Assembly: GCF_017562075.2 (NCBI RefSeq)
Contig: NW_024427612.1
Coordinates: 10,001-74,000 of the forward strand
Origin: Anopheles merus
Lineage: Eukaryota > Arthropoda > Insecta > Diptera > Culicidae
Direction: 5' to 3'
DNA length: 64,000 nt
Shown: piece after piece, positions 10,754 to 21,155 of the stretch
How the letters are laid out: each line of letters starts with the position of its first letter
Position numbering within the stretch: the first letter of the stretch is position 1
The notes under the pieces: model-generated
Databases searched by the model: none
Told to the model about the DNA's origin: nothing
What the model saw: the letters and a program-made list of their open reading frames with translations, nothing else
Translations under genes and position numbers: made by a program

Positions 10754-10865
10754 TATAGGAAACTACTGGTTTAAACGAGAGGAAATAACCGACTGATTTA
10801 TTCTCTAAATTAACTAAAGCCTAGTACACTCCGTTCATGCTAGCGAGGTTGCTATGATCACAACA
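10754..10865 (-). repeat. Copia 5' LTR
   Basis: 112 bp, matching 7529-7640 with a handful of substitutions (for example TAGCTTCCAATA against TAGTTTCCTATA at the 3' end). It is duplicated at 14798-14909. Confidence 0.9.
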
Positions 10866-12005
10866 ACTATAAAGTGTGTGCAAAGTTTCGTTGAAAATTA
10901 ACCAGCCGTTTCGGAGGTTGCTGGCAACAAACACCGTGACACGAGATTTTTATACATATAGAAGAAGAAGGTTAAATCAAAGGATTCTCACCATAGGTTA
11001 GAGAGAAGATTTGCGACTCTGCTCACTAAGAACATTATTCTTAGTACAATCCAAAATTTCTCGATCATCTATTCGTTTCATCATTCTATTTTTATCATTT
11101 GCACTGAGTTAACAAAAGCACATCATAAACAAAATACCTAAGTTCCGGTACATTGTGAAAGTTCACCTGTTCTTATAATTAAAACTTCACAATCCTTTAC
11201 TTCAAATGTTCAGGCCTATTATATTGTGTTCGGCATTCGAGAAGATTCACTCGCACGTTCATTATGTTCGTTTTAGTATCGTTTTGCAATCGACGTCTCT
11301 CTTCGAGTAACCCGTCAGCAAGTTTGGGTCGATGAAGTGAAAATCGGTTCCGTATTGCTCGAACAGGAAGGTGCATTCGAGAGATTTTCTGCCGACAGCT
11401 CAAGCTGTCGGGAACGCGCAAATTTAACCACCCAAATAATTTAAGCCACTGTGTACGTGTGTAATTAAGTTTAACACAAGTTTATCAACAATTTCATCAC
11501 TCATATTTACCATCCATTTACCATACCATCCATACCATTTCCATCAAAATTATGGAAAAAAATTATTTTAAAGAAGTGCTGAATCCGTTTGTTTACACTC
11601 ACTCCGACCGACGGTTGCTTCGACCAACTGTCAAACGCACAGATGCTAGAACAAAAATGTCGACGAAACCTTCATCGACTCGAATGGTGAAAACGATACC
11701 AATTTTTCTCCCGTTCGACTCGAGTGCTCCCGACGGAATCGACAGTCATTCGAGTAAAATAATAGGCCTGGTTATCTCCAAATATTGACGAAAATATGCA
11801 AAAATATTTAATGTGGATTACAAGAGCATTCGGTATAGCCAGTAACAAACTCGATCCTTTTAGTTTTTCAAGGGTTCGGTTCAGTTCGGCAGATTAGAAT
11901 ACGGAAAAAAGTTCACTATCTATTGACCTGGCTATATCATCATCATCATCATCGTTCAATTACTTATGTATTAATTTTTTTTTCTTTTTTTTATTTTATT
12001 TTTTT
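10866..12005. other. Non-coding spacer with repeat flank
   Basis: The first 120 bp (AAAGTGTGTGCAAAGTTTCG...) continue the dispersed repeat seen at 28093-28170. The remainder has no recognisable gene. A short inverted pair GCCGACAGCTCAAGCTGTCGG is at 11391-11411. A (CAT)n run at 11935-11955 and a T-rich tract at 11975-12006 precede the RTE end. The stretch is duplicated at 14910-16050. Confidence 0.5.
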
Positions 12006-12006
12006 T

Positions 12007-13100
12007 GTATGGACTTGGCCTGTCTCAGATGTGTCCGAAATCGCTCACAGTTTCGCGCATTCGTCTGCCAATCCGTTATCTCCGCCTTAATGGCGGAAAC
12101 CTCCACGCCATCCTGTCACCTCAATTGGAGCCTACCATGTCTTCTGTGTCTTTGTGCACGACTTGAAAGAACTTTATTGAGTCGTCCGTTCTCATGCGTA
12201 CAACCTGCCAACCCACCTGGGAGCTTGATACGCTGCACTACAGTTAGGTCGCCGTACATCTCGTATAGCTCATCATTATAACGGACAATGGAGGTCCTTC
12301 CACACATACGGGACCAAGGACTTTTCTGAGCATCTTCCTCTCGAACACGGCTAAAAAGGTTTCGTCAGATTTGGACAGTGTCCGTGTCTCAGAGGCGTTT
12401 GTGAGTACCGGTACTATATAAGTACCATATAGTCCCAGCTTCGTTCGTCGTCTCGACAGGTTCAGTTCAGGACCAGAAAGACTGGTTGGTAGCCAGCATC
12501 CTCCGTGCAACTCAGCTACTATGCTATTGTCGTTTCTGACCCAAGATAGGTGAATTCTGTGAAAAGTACGTTCACCTGTTTGTACGTCACGCTTCGTAAG
12601 TTTGGATTTGTTGTTGGTAGGGCCGCTGATGTTGCCACCATCAGTTTGGCCCCTGTCTCGTTTATCTTGATCTCGATCTCTTGGTAGGCTTCTACTGCAT
12701 ACGACAGCAGCAGACCAATATCATCAGCGTATGCAAAGATCAGGGTTGACTTACAGAAGATGGTTCCCGTAGTCTCCACCCTCGAGTTGCGGATGGCCCG
12801 CTCTAGCACCAGGTTGAATAGGAGACAGTCAAGCCTGTTTTCCTGGCACATATGTTTGGTTGCAAAAGGTCCTGAGAGTTTTCCATCCACCTTCTCTTAG
12901 CAAATGACGTTGGTCATAGTCATTCTAACTAGGCCTTATCAGTTTGGCCGGGATTCCAAAAGAGCTCATAGCATCACATAGTTTTACCCTGAATATGCTA
13001 TTATATGTGGCTTTGAAGTCAATGAAGAGATGGTATGTGTTGTGTCTGTATTCAGCCATCTTCTCCAAGATCTGCCGCGTGGTGAAGATCTGATCAGCCA
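12007..13100 (-). pseudogene. RTE-like non-LTR reverse transcriptase, copy 1
   Basis: Minus-strand fragments in several frames. Near 13100-12950 there are IFTTRQILEKM and LFIDFKATYNS (fingers/palm); at 12890-12519 LLFNLVLERAIR and IFAYADDIGLLL (the catalytic Y-A-D-D), then KINETGAKLM; at 12510-12244 RRTKLGLYGTYIVPVL and VFERKMLRKVLGP; near 12300 RYNDELYEMYGDLTVVQRIK; near 12050 ERFRTHLRQAKS. This order is that of an ORF2 C-half; the clade (RTE or relative) is judged from memory of the C-terminal motifs. Frameshifts and stops make it dead. The endonuclease is missing. Confidence 0.75.
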
Positions 13101-13103
13101 TTA

Positions 13104-13820
13104 ACTATCGCGGGATTACCACACTGCCCGCTGGTGCCAAAGTTCTTGAGATCGTCGTGCAAAACTCGATTATGAACAGATGCCGTTCTCTTATCTCAAC
13201 GCACCAACACGGCTTTTTTCCTCGAAGTAGTATCTCAACTAATCTAATTGAATTCGTTTCAAAGTGTCATGCGGCTTTTGCCTCTGGAGCTCAAATGGAC
13301 GTTGTTTACACGGACCTGAAAGCTACATTCGATTGTGTCAACCATCGCTTATTGGTTTAGATCCTACCAAACGGCTCGTAGCTACCGTGTACAAGTTGAT
13401 TGCTTCTTTTCTACCGTGTTTCAGAGCTCTTCTGGCGTTCCACAGGGTAGCAACCTGGGACCACTACTCTTTTCACTTTTTTTCAATCACGTTACTTCGG
13501 CTGTTAGCTACTCTGAATGTTTATTGTACGCGGACGATCTTAAGATATTCCTTCCAATCCGTCAAACATCCGATGTTATCTCCCTGCAAAGTTCAGTGAA
13601 CTGCTTTTCCGACTGGTGTGAGAAAAATGACTTCTAATATCTGTCGATAAGTGTATGTGTATGTCGTTCCACCGAACTGTCTGTTCCATCACCCATAACT
13701 ATCATATATCTGGAACCATACTGCCACGTTGTCAGACTTTTAGGGACTTAGGCGTTACTCTAGACTTTAAATTGAATTTTCATCAACACTACTCCGATAT
13801 TTTAGACTAGGCCAACAAAA
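13104..13820 (+). pseudogene. CR1-like reverse transcriptase, cut by duplication
   Basis: The + strand begins NYRGITTLPAGAKVLE at 13104, right against the RTE fragment, then HQHGFFPRSSISTNLIEF, YTDLKATFD, SSGVPQGSNLGPLLFSLFFN and LLYADDLKIF (catalytic Y-A-D-D near 13520). Frameshifts near 13365 and 13636 separate the blocks. The gene stops at 13820, where the tandem unit restarts. The complete version is at 17147-18366. Confidence 0.8.
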
Positions 13821-14909
13821 CACTCTGGACGAATACCCTTTGTGGTACACTCCGATCGTCGAACTGCTGGAACAGAAGCGAAATGCTCCTCCTGATCGCC
13901 AGATGATTTCAGCTCCTCCTGCATTTCAGTTGCCTCAGACTCCAAGATATTTTCACGACGGATGGTATCGATTTCGACATCGCTCTGGAACTCATCGTTA
14001 GATGTTGCTGATTGAAAAACATCAAAATCTAAATCGCTGCATTCATCGTTGTCATGGTCACCATCCTTCTCGGATAACGTAGTAGTTCGAGTCTCGTCAT
14101 TGCCTGTTTCTGGTGCTGGGATGGGAATGGGATCATCATCAGCTTTGTTCATCGCCAGAGAAGAAAATGGGTATGAAAGGAGACTTCCCTGCGAAAGTTT
14201 GGTTTCCGAAACCTTACTGCAATCACATTACTGTCCTTTTGTATGTGGCACCCATCCTCATCAAAGATGGACTTCACTCCCTTGGCTGTCAGTTTCCTCA
14301 CCGATATGAAGTTGGATTCGAATTGCGGAAGATAGAGCACATCTGTGAGGAGAACAGTGCTGTTTTCATCCTCTCGAGACATCCACGTCATTCTGCACGA
14401 ACCAATTCCTTCTGTGGTAATCTTCTTGCCGTCTGCTAAGGAAACCTTTTGCTTCACTGTACGGTCCAACGAAACAAAGTAGTCTGGTTTGATGCACATG
14501 TGTGATGTTGCACTGGAGTCTATGATCCACACATCACGTCCACAGAATCTTTGTGAAGCCGCGAATGTGAATTCTGATGCTTCTGAATCCTGACAAGCTG
14601 TCTTCGCCTTCGATAGTTTACAACACTGGTTGCAACTGGGTTTGATCCAACCACGTATTGCACCAAGTCTTCTCGCATCAGCAGAAACTCGACCTTGGTT
14701 TTCCACGTTCCGTAATTGCTTCCATTTAGCTTGGCAATTCCAAATCTCTCCATCTTGAAACGCTCCCATCGAACGCTAAGCACCTAGGCCCATAACCTAT
14801 AGGAAACTACTGGTTTAAACGAGAGGAAATAACCGACTGATTTATTCTCTAAATTAACTAAAGCCTAGTACACTCCGTTCATGCTAGCGAGGTTGCTATG
14901 ATCACAACA
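13821..14909 (-). mobile_element. Copia 5' half, second tandem copy
   Basis: Duplicate of 9777-10865: connector (14152-13821), protease/gag remnant (14783-14149), primer site (14783-14797) and 5' LTR (14798-14909). It has no 3' half and no 3' LTR of its own because it was made by segmental duplication and not by transposition. Confidence 0.92.
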
Positions 14910-16049
14910 ACTATAAAGTGTGTGCAAAGTTTCGTTGAAAATTAACCAGCCGTTTCGGAGGTTGCTGGCAACAAACACCGTGACACGAGATTTTTATACA
15001 TATAGAAGAAGAAGGTTAAATCAAAGGATTCTCACCATAGGTTAGAGAGAAGATTTGCGACTCTGCTCACTAAGAACATTATTCTTAGTACAATCCAAAA
15101 TTTCTCGATCATCTATTCGTTTCATCATTCTATTTTTATCATTTGCACTGAGTTAACAAAAGCACATCATAAACAAAATACCTAAGTTCCGGTACATTGT
15201 GAAAGTTCACCTGTTCTTATAATTAAAACTTCACAATCCTTTACTTCAAATGTTCAGGCCTATTATATTGTGTTCGGCATTCGAGAAGATTCACTCGCAC
15301 GTTCATTATGTTCGTTTTAGTATCGTTTTGCAATCGACGTCTCTCTTCGAGTAACCCGTCAGCAAGTTTGGGTCGATGAAGTGAAAATCGGTTCCGTATT
15401 GCTCGAACAGGAAGGTGCATTCGAGAGATTTTCTGCCGACAGCTCAAGCTGTCGGGAACGCGCAAATTTAACCACCCAAATAATTTAAGCCACTGTGTAC
15501 GTGTGTAATTAAGTTTAACACAAGTTTATCAACAATTTCATCACTCATATTACCATCGATTTACCATACCATCCATACCATTTCCATCAAAATTATGGAA
15601 AAAATTATTTTAAAGAAGTGCTGAATCCGTTTGTTTACACTCACTCCGACCGACGGTTGCTTCGACCAACTGTCAAACGCACAGATGCTAGAACAAAAAT
15701 GTCGACGAAACCTTCATCGACTCGAATGGTGAAAACGATACCAATTTTTCTCCCGTTCGACTCGAGTGCTCCCGACGGAATCGACAGTCATTCGAGTAAA
15801 ATAATAGGCCTGGTTATCTCCAAATATTGACGAAAATATGCAAAAATATTTAATGTGGATTACAAGAGCATTCGGTATAGCCAGTAACAAACTCGATCCT
15901 TTTAGTTTTTCAAGGGTTCGGTTCAGTTCGGCAGATTAGAATACGGAAAAAAGTTCACTATCTATTGACCTGGCTATATCATCATCATCATCATCGTTCA
16001 ATTACTTATGTATTAATTTTTTTTTCTTTTTTTTATTTTATTTTTTTTT

Positions 16050-17143
16050 GTATGGACTTGGCCTGTCTCAGATGTGTCCGAAATCGCTCACAGTTTCGCG
16101 CATTCGTCTGCCAATCCGTTATCTCCGCCTTAATGGCGGAAACCTCCACGCCATCCTGTCACCTCAATTGGAGCCTACCATGTCTTCTGTGTCTTTGTGC
16201 ACGACTTGAAAGAACTTTATTGAGTCGTCCGTTCTCATGCGTACAACCTGCCAACCCACCTGGGAGCTTGATACGCTGCACTACAGTTAGGTCGCCGTAC
16301 ATCTCGTATAGCTCATCATTATAACGGACAATGGAGGTCCTTCCACACATACGGGACCAAGGACTTTTCTGAGCATCTTCCTCTCGAACACGGCTAAAAA
16401 GGTTTCGTCAGATTTGGACAGTGTCCGTGTCTCAGAGGCGTATGTGAGTACCGGTACTATATAAGTACCATATAGTCCCAGCTTCGTTCGTCGTCTCGAC
16501 AGGTTCAGTTCAGGACCAGAAAGACTGGTTGGTAGCCAGCATCCTCCGTGCAACTCAGCTACTATGCTATTGTCGTTTCTGACCCAAGATAGGTGAATTC
16601 TGTGAAAAGTACGTTCACCTGTTTGTACGTCACGCTTCGTAAGTTTGGATTTGTTGTTGGTAGGGCCGCTGATGTTGCCTCCATCAGTTTGGCCCCTGTC
16701 TCGTTTATCTTGATCTCGATCTCTTGGTAGGCTTCTACTGCATACGACAGCAGCAGACCAATATCATCAGCGTATGCAAAGATCAGGGTTGACTTACAGA
16801 AGATGGTTCCCGTAGTCTCCACCCTCGAGTTGCGGATGGCCCGCTCTAGCACCAGGTTGAATAGGAGACAGTCAAGCCTGTTTTCCTGGCACATATGTTT
16901 GGTTGCAAAAGGTCCTGAGAGTTTTCCATCCACCTTCTCTTAGCAAATGACGTTGGTCATAGTCATTCTAACTAGGCCTTATCAGTTTGGCCGGGATTCC
17001 AAAAGAGCTCATAGCATCACATAGTTTTACCCTGAATATGCTATTATATGTGGCTTTGAAGTCAATGAAGAGATGGTATGTGTTGTGTCTGTATTCAGCC
17101 ATCTTCTCCAAGATCTGCCGCGTGGTGAAGATCTGATCAGCCA
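16050..17143 (-). pseudogene. RTE-like reverse transcriptase, copy 2
   Basis: Duplicate of 12007-13100 with the same frameshifts. Y-A-D-D is in the frame 16933-16562. One difference restores the family residue in VPVLTYASETRTL (copy 1 has VPVLTNASE), showing a post-duplication change in copy 1. Confidence 0.8.
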
Positions 17144-17146
17144 TTA

Positions 17147-18366
17147 ACTATCGCGGGATTACCACACTGCCCGCTGGTGCCAAAGTTCTTGAGATCGTCG
17201 TGCAAAACTCGATTATGAACAGATGCCGTTCTCTTATCTCAACGCACCAACACGGCTTTTTTCCTCGAAGTAGTATCTCAACTAATCTAATTGAATTCGT
17301 TTCAAAGTGTCATGCGGCTTTTGCCTCTGGAGCTCAAATGGACGTTGTTTACACGGACCTGAAAGCTACATTCGATTGTGTCAACCATCGCTTATTGGTT
17401 TAGATCCTACCAAACGGCTCGTAGCTACCGTGTACAAGTTGATTGCTTCTTTTCTACCGTGTTTCAGAGCTCTTCTGGCGTTCCACAGGGTAGCAACCTG
17501 GGACCACTACTCTTTTCACTTTTTTTCAATCACGTTACTTCGGCTGTTAGCTACTCTGAATGTTTATTGTACGCGGACGATCTTAAGATATTCCTTCCAA
17601 TCCGTCAAACATCCGATGTTATCTCCCTGCAAAGTTCAGTGAACTGCTTTTCCGACTGGTGTGAGAAAAATGACTTCTAATATCTGTCGATAAGTGTATG
17701 TGTATGTCGTTCCACCGAACTGTCTGTTCCATCACCCATAACTATCATATATCTGGAACCATACTGCCACGTTGTCAGACTTTTAGGGACTTAGGCGTTA
17801 CTCTAGACTTTAAATTGAATTTTCATCAACACTACTCCGATATTTTAGACTAGGCCAACAAAACGGTAGGTTTCATTCGCAGACAATCGAGAGAATTTAC
17901 CGACCCACACAGCCTCTTAAAGTTGTACTAGTCTCTTGTTCGTCCACTGCTTGAGTCTTGTTCTGTAGTATGGTCTCCTTCATCCAGCTTTTGGTCCAAA
18001 AAATTATAGTCAGTACAGAGAAAGTTTACACGTTTTGTCCTGCGTTTTACCCCGTGTCGCAATCTTGATCCTCGTCCGTCTTATGAAACTAAGTGTTTAC
18101 TGTTAGGGTTAGAGACGCTTGAAAAGAGACGAGAAGTAGCTCAGCAGAAATTTATGTCTCAGCTAATTTTAGGTGAGGCTGACGCACCCGAACTACTAGC
18201 TAGAATTAACTTAAATGTACCCTCTAGAAAATTTCGTAGCTATCGACTACTTAAAACTCAACTGGCTAGACGTGCTTATAGTGAAAATGATCCCATGACA
18301 GCGATGGCTCTTAAATTTAACGCTAATTATGATAATTTTGACTGGCATCACGCGACTCATTTTTAA
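17147..18366 (+). pseudogene. CR1-like reverse transcriptase with C-terminus
   Basis: Same start as 13104 but uninterrupted by the duplication. After the Y-A-D-D block it continues through FRDLGVTLDFKLNFH (near 17780) and VGFIRRQSREFTDPHSLLKLY (near 17865) to the C-terminal LETLEKRREVAQQKFMSQLI and INLNVPSRKFRSYRLLKTQL, ending with TAA at 18364-18366. Several stops and frameshifts are present. The 5' part of ORF2 (endonuclease) is missing. A 3' UTR of about 120 bp follows, with no clear 3' repeat tail. Confidence 0.8.
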
Positions 18367-18519
18367 ACTGCTTACTGTACTGTGCGTTATGTAATGTATT
18401 TGTTCGGTTACTGATAAGCTATGTATTGCTAGATTTAAGTTATAGGGTAGTATTAAGTAATAAGGCCACCTCACTCGGCCAATTACTTCCACAATAAACT
18501 ATACTATATCAGTGGTTGA

Positions 18520-18862
18520 TGTTCCGTTTCAGAATCCTCTTTGATAATTTCCGACTATCTTTCTGATGTGCGGGACAGGACGAACCTTAAGGATCAGGGA
18601 AAATATTTTATAAGCGGTATTCAACCCCGCACAACAATATCAATGTAGCTGTTGCAGTCCAACGTTTCCCCCTTCTTGTATATATGGCAGATGATGCCGA
18701 GATTTTAATTACAAGGCATCGATTCGCTATCCCACACCTTAGTTAAAATTTGATGAAACTCGGTTTCGGGTGCCTTGCTATTTTTTAGCTGACGCATAAC
18801 TTTTTGGATCTCTCTCTCTCTCTCTCTCTCACTCTCTTTCTCTCTCTCTCCCTCTCTCTCTT

Positions 18863-18906
<44 letters not shown>

Positions 18907-18975
18907 CAGAGCGTTGCATCCTCCGCTCGGATGGTCCAGGATTCGTGTCCGTAGAGGACCACCGGGCGAATCAAT
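18520..18975 (-). pseudogene. Rearranged non-LTR RT fragments around (TC)n
   Basis: On the minus strand a C-terminal motif (LIRPVVLYGHESWT-like, 18974-18905) is followed by the (GA)n tract and then by an N-terminal RT piece (MRQLKNSKAPETEFHQILTK, VWDSESM, then LGIICHIYKKGE near 18700). C-terminal text thus precedes N-terminal text, so two fragments are joined in the wrong order, presumably at the microsatellite. Confidence 0.65.
18811..18902. repeat. (TC)n/(GA)n microsatellite
   Basis: About 90 bp of CT dinucleotides with a few interruptions, inside a non-LTR retrotransposon remnant. Confidence 0.97.
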
Positions 18976-19259
18976 AGGCCTACTCGGGAACGAAAGTCGA
19001 TAACGGAGTGGATAATTTAGTCGATCGGTTAGCAAAATTTCAATGTTATCCAATTGCGTTTTCTCAATCAGAATCTTCGCTAACCGATCGGTTTGGCAGT
19101 GGAGTAGAATGGCGTTTGCCGCCATAGTAACGTGGTTAAAAAGTCGGGCAGTGGGATATGCAGTTGAAAACTTCATATAAAAAAACCATTTCAGTCGAAT
19201 AGCTATATCTACTGCTCCACCCCAGTTGATATAGCAGTGGAAAACTAAAAAATATTAAA
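18976..19259. other. Non-LTR remnant and spacer
   Basis: The minus strand has diffuse similarity to the region upstream of the LIRPVVLYGHE motif. GCTAACCGATCGG at about 19079 and CCGATCGGTTAGC complement at 19023 form a short inverted pair. No gene is supported. Confidence 0.35.
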
Positions 19260-19635
19260 ACCCATGTTTAAAAGCTCGCAAACAGGATGTTTTATCGCTG
19301 TTTGAGTTATTTGAGATGTTTTATCACTTTATAGCTAAAATATTCTTTTTTAGAAAATATAAATTTACCTGTTTTTTAATAAACAATCAAAACATTAGTT
19401 TATATTTATAACAGGTACCTATTTTTTATAGTTCAACCTTAGAAATAAGAAAAAAAACACAAGAAATCCTTTTCTGCTTGTCGCGCACACGAAAGTGTCT
19501 TTCGGAGCAGCAGCTTAAGACAGGCACAGTACACGCCGACTTAAGCACAATCATAAACGCGTTGCATAACGTAGCTAGTCAGAATTTATTGACCTAGCAA
19601 CGCTTTTTTTTAAGCCTAAATTGTCGTCAACGACA
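19260..19635 (-). repeat. Bel-Pao 3' LTR (left end unresolved)
   Basis: Begins at 19635 on the minus strand with TGTCGTTGACGACA, immediately after the purine run at 19636-19646 (minus strand GGGGGGAGGGA). No second LTR exists in the window to define its other end; about 370 bp is a guess. Confidence 0.5.
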
Positions 19636-19665
19636 TCCCTCCCCCCGTAATTCCTCGTAGGGGAG

Positions 19666-20660
19666 TTACAATTCTAGGTTTAAAGTGGGTGGTCTGCATG
19701 GCGGAGGACCAATATTTTGTTTTAGATATTTCTTGATTAACATAGCGGAAACCAAGATGACCGTAATAGAAACACTTAGTATGGTTATCGAGAAAAGTAC
19801 ATAGTTACTGGTTACCGATTCTACTTTGTTCGACTTATCTTCTTTTGATATGCTTAAATTTAACATAGGTTTGAAATATGCTCTAACTTGCTCAGATTTT
19901 ATTAGCATCGTCGGTTGAATTTCGAACTTGTTCGTCAAAATGCTACAGTCTAGTGACAAGGTTATGATTCCGATTGAGCAGCTTGGGGTAGTGAGTGTTT
20001 TATTACATTTTAGTAATATCGTGCAAACATCTGCTAATTTTCTATCGATACAATTATGTTTTTTATAGAAAAGACTATTTCACCCTTTTCTATCTTCCTA
20101 TTATTTCCGAGTATTCTAAAACGTTATAATGACTTGCCATCTTTCTTCGTATAGTTTGTTTTAACATCTCTTCGTCCTCTAAATATAATTGGTTTGAATC
20201 TATTTCGTGATACTTATTTAGCATGTCTTGTACTAGTGCGGTTGTAAGCATGATCGTTTCTTGTATATATTTTGTTAGAACTTCATTTTGAACATGAAAT
20301 CTTTTAAGATACCAAATATTCCCCGGCAGCGTTTTGTCCTTTTATGACTTATTCCTTGAATTAGTTGAATTGCATGGTTGCATTCGCGTTGAAATGTAAC
20401 TTTCAGATCTGAGAGCTCGGAGTCTGTACTTTTAACGGAGTTCAGTACTGTGGTTAAGTGTTTTTTCAACGTTTTTAACGTATCCGTATCATTTGCCGGA
20501 CGTGTCCCCTATGGAATGTCGTTTCCCATGGTCCTTTTTTCAATAGGAGTGTCTCAATATGATCAAAATATATTCCTGGTTCAGGGATAGGTACCATCGA
20601 TAAGCATTCGACTCTAAACAGAGCGGCTATGTATATTATTATTTTAAGGATGAGCTCCAT
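19666..20660 (-). pseudogene. Env-like third gene of the Bel-Pao element
   Basis: Three minus-strand frames read like one decayed membrane glycoprotein. 20660-20475 begins with a signal-peptide-like MELILKIIIYIAALF. 20469-20275 has the basic site KRTKR followed by GIFGILKDF, the pattern of a furin cleavage site before a fusion-peptide-like stretch in insect retroelement/baculovirus F-type envelopes. 19959-19666 has a hydrophobic span (YVLFSITILSVSITVILVSA) with a basic KKYLKQ tail near the C-terminus. The position between pol and 3' LTR is that of env. Frame breaks lie near 20470 and between 20270 and 19960. Assignment is by architecture, not by alignment. Confidence 0.6.
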
Positions 20661-20710
20661 GATACGGGCCTAATTTTGAACTTTTTTCTTTTCGGTATTT
20701 GACTTGCTAG

Positions 20711-20948
20711 TTCTTCTGCTTTCTGCTTTGAGCCGGTCTCGTAGTACAGTCGTCAACTCGTACGACTTAACAACATGCCCGTCATGGGTTCAAACCCCGA
20801 ATGGACCGTGCCGCCATACGTAGGACTGACTATCCTGCTATGGGGGGAAATCAATAAGTCACAAAAAGCCAAGCCCACAAGTGGTACAGGCAGGCCTTGA
20901 CCGACAACGGTTGTTGTGCCAAAGAAGAAGAAGAAGTTCTTCTGCTTT
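20711..20948 (+). mobile_element. Sine200-like SINE with 12-bp target duplication
   Basis: The body is 20723-20936, flanked by TTCTTCTGCTTT at 20711-20722 and 20937-20948. The head is tRNA-like: box-A-like GTCTCGTAGTACAGTCG and a box B in GGGTTCAAACCCC at 20786-20798. The tail is (GAA)n. Head, body (GGCAGGCCTTGACCGACAAC) and tail agree with what I recall of Anopheles Sine200. It is inserted in the Bel-Pao element between pol and env. Confidence 0.85.
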
Positions 20949-21059
20949 AGCTTTTATAACGTTAAGATTTGTTTCCTTTCTTTTCCCCAATATGAAAATG
21001 TTTGATCGAGTTTTACCTCAAGTACTGCTAGTTTTACAGTTGGCCTATTAACTAAATTA

Positions 21060-21155
21060 TTACCTACTTTTTACCTAACTCGAGCTGAACGAGTTTGTCC
21101 ATCTACGCCAATTACCAGCTCGCAGATTCGGCCTTTAAACCACTTTTCTTTCCTT
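21060..21155 (-). pseudogene. Bel-Pao pol C-terminus, downstream part
   Basis: Minus strand reads KWFKGRICELVIGVDGQTR, the DUF5641-like C-terminal domain of Bel-Pao integrase. It continues the segment that ends near 22980, from which it is separated by the nested LTR element. Confidence 0.8.

Larger units (their letters stand above)
7529..10865 (-). mobile_element. Ty1/copia-type retrotransposon, internally deleted
   Basis: Complete by its ends, defective inside. The two 112-bp LTRs are at 10754-10865 (5') and 7529-7640 (3') and are flanked by the direct repeat ACTAT (7524-7528 and 10866-10870). The primer site lies just inside the 5' LTR and the polypurine tract just before the 3' LTR. In minus-strand order the interior holds gag N-terminus, protease, connector, an inverted copy of its own RNase H, then RT and RNase H. 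Integrase and most of gag are missing, giving 3337 bp where copia elements usually have about 5 kb. Confidence 0.92.
9777..17863. repeat. 4.04-kb direct tandem duplication
   Basis: Unit 1 is 9777-13820 and unit 2 is 13821-17863, with offsets of 4043-4044 throughout. Differences are few: single substitutions such as GAGGCGTTTG against GAGGCGTATG (12401/16438) and several homopolymer length changes. The junction joins GGCCAACAAAA to CACTCTGGAC with at most 1 bp of shared sequence. The unit carries the 5' part of the copia element, spacer DNA, an RTE-like RT on the minus strand and the first part of a CR1-like RT on the plus strand. Confidence 0.96.

Noticed and set aside
20711..20948. A functional tRNA gene suggested by the box-B-like GGTTCAAACCCC
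   Set aside because: No cloverleaf could be drawn, a non-tRNA body and a (GAA)n tail follow, and a 12-bp target duplication flanks it: it is a SINE.
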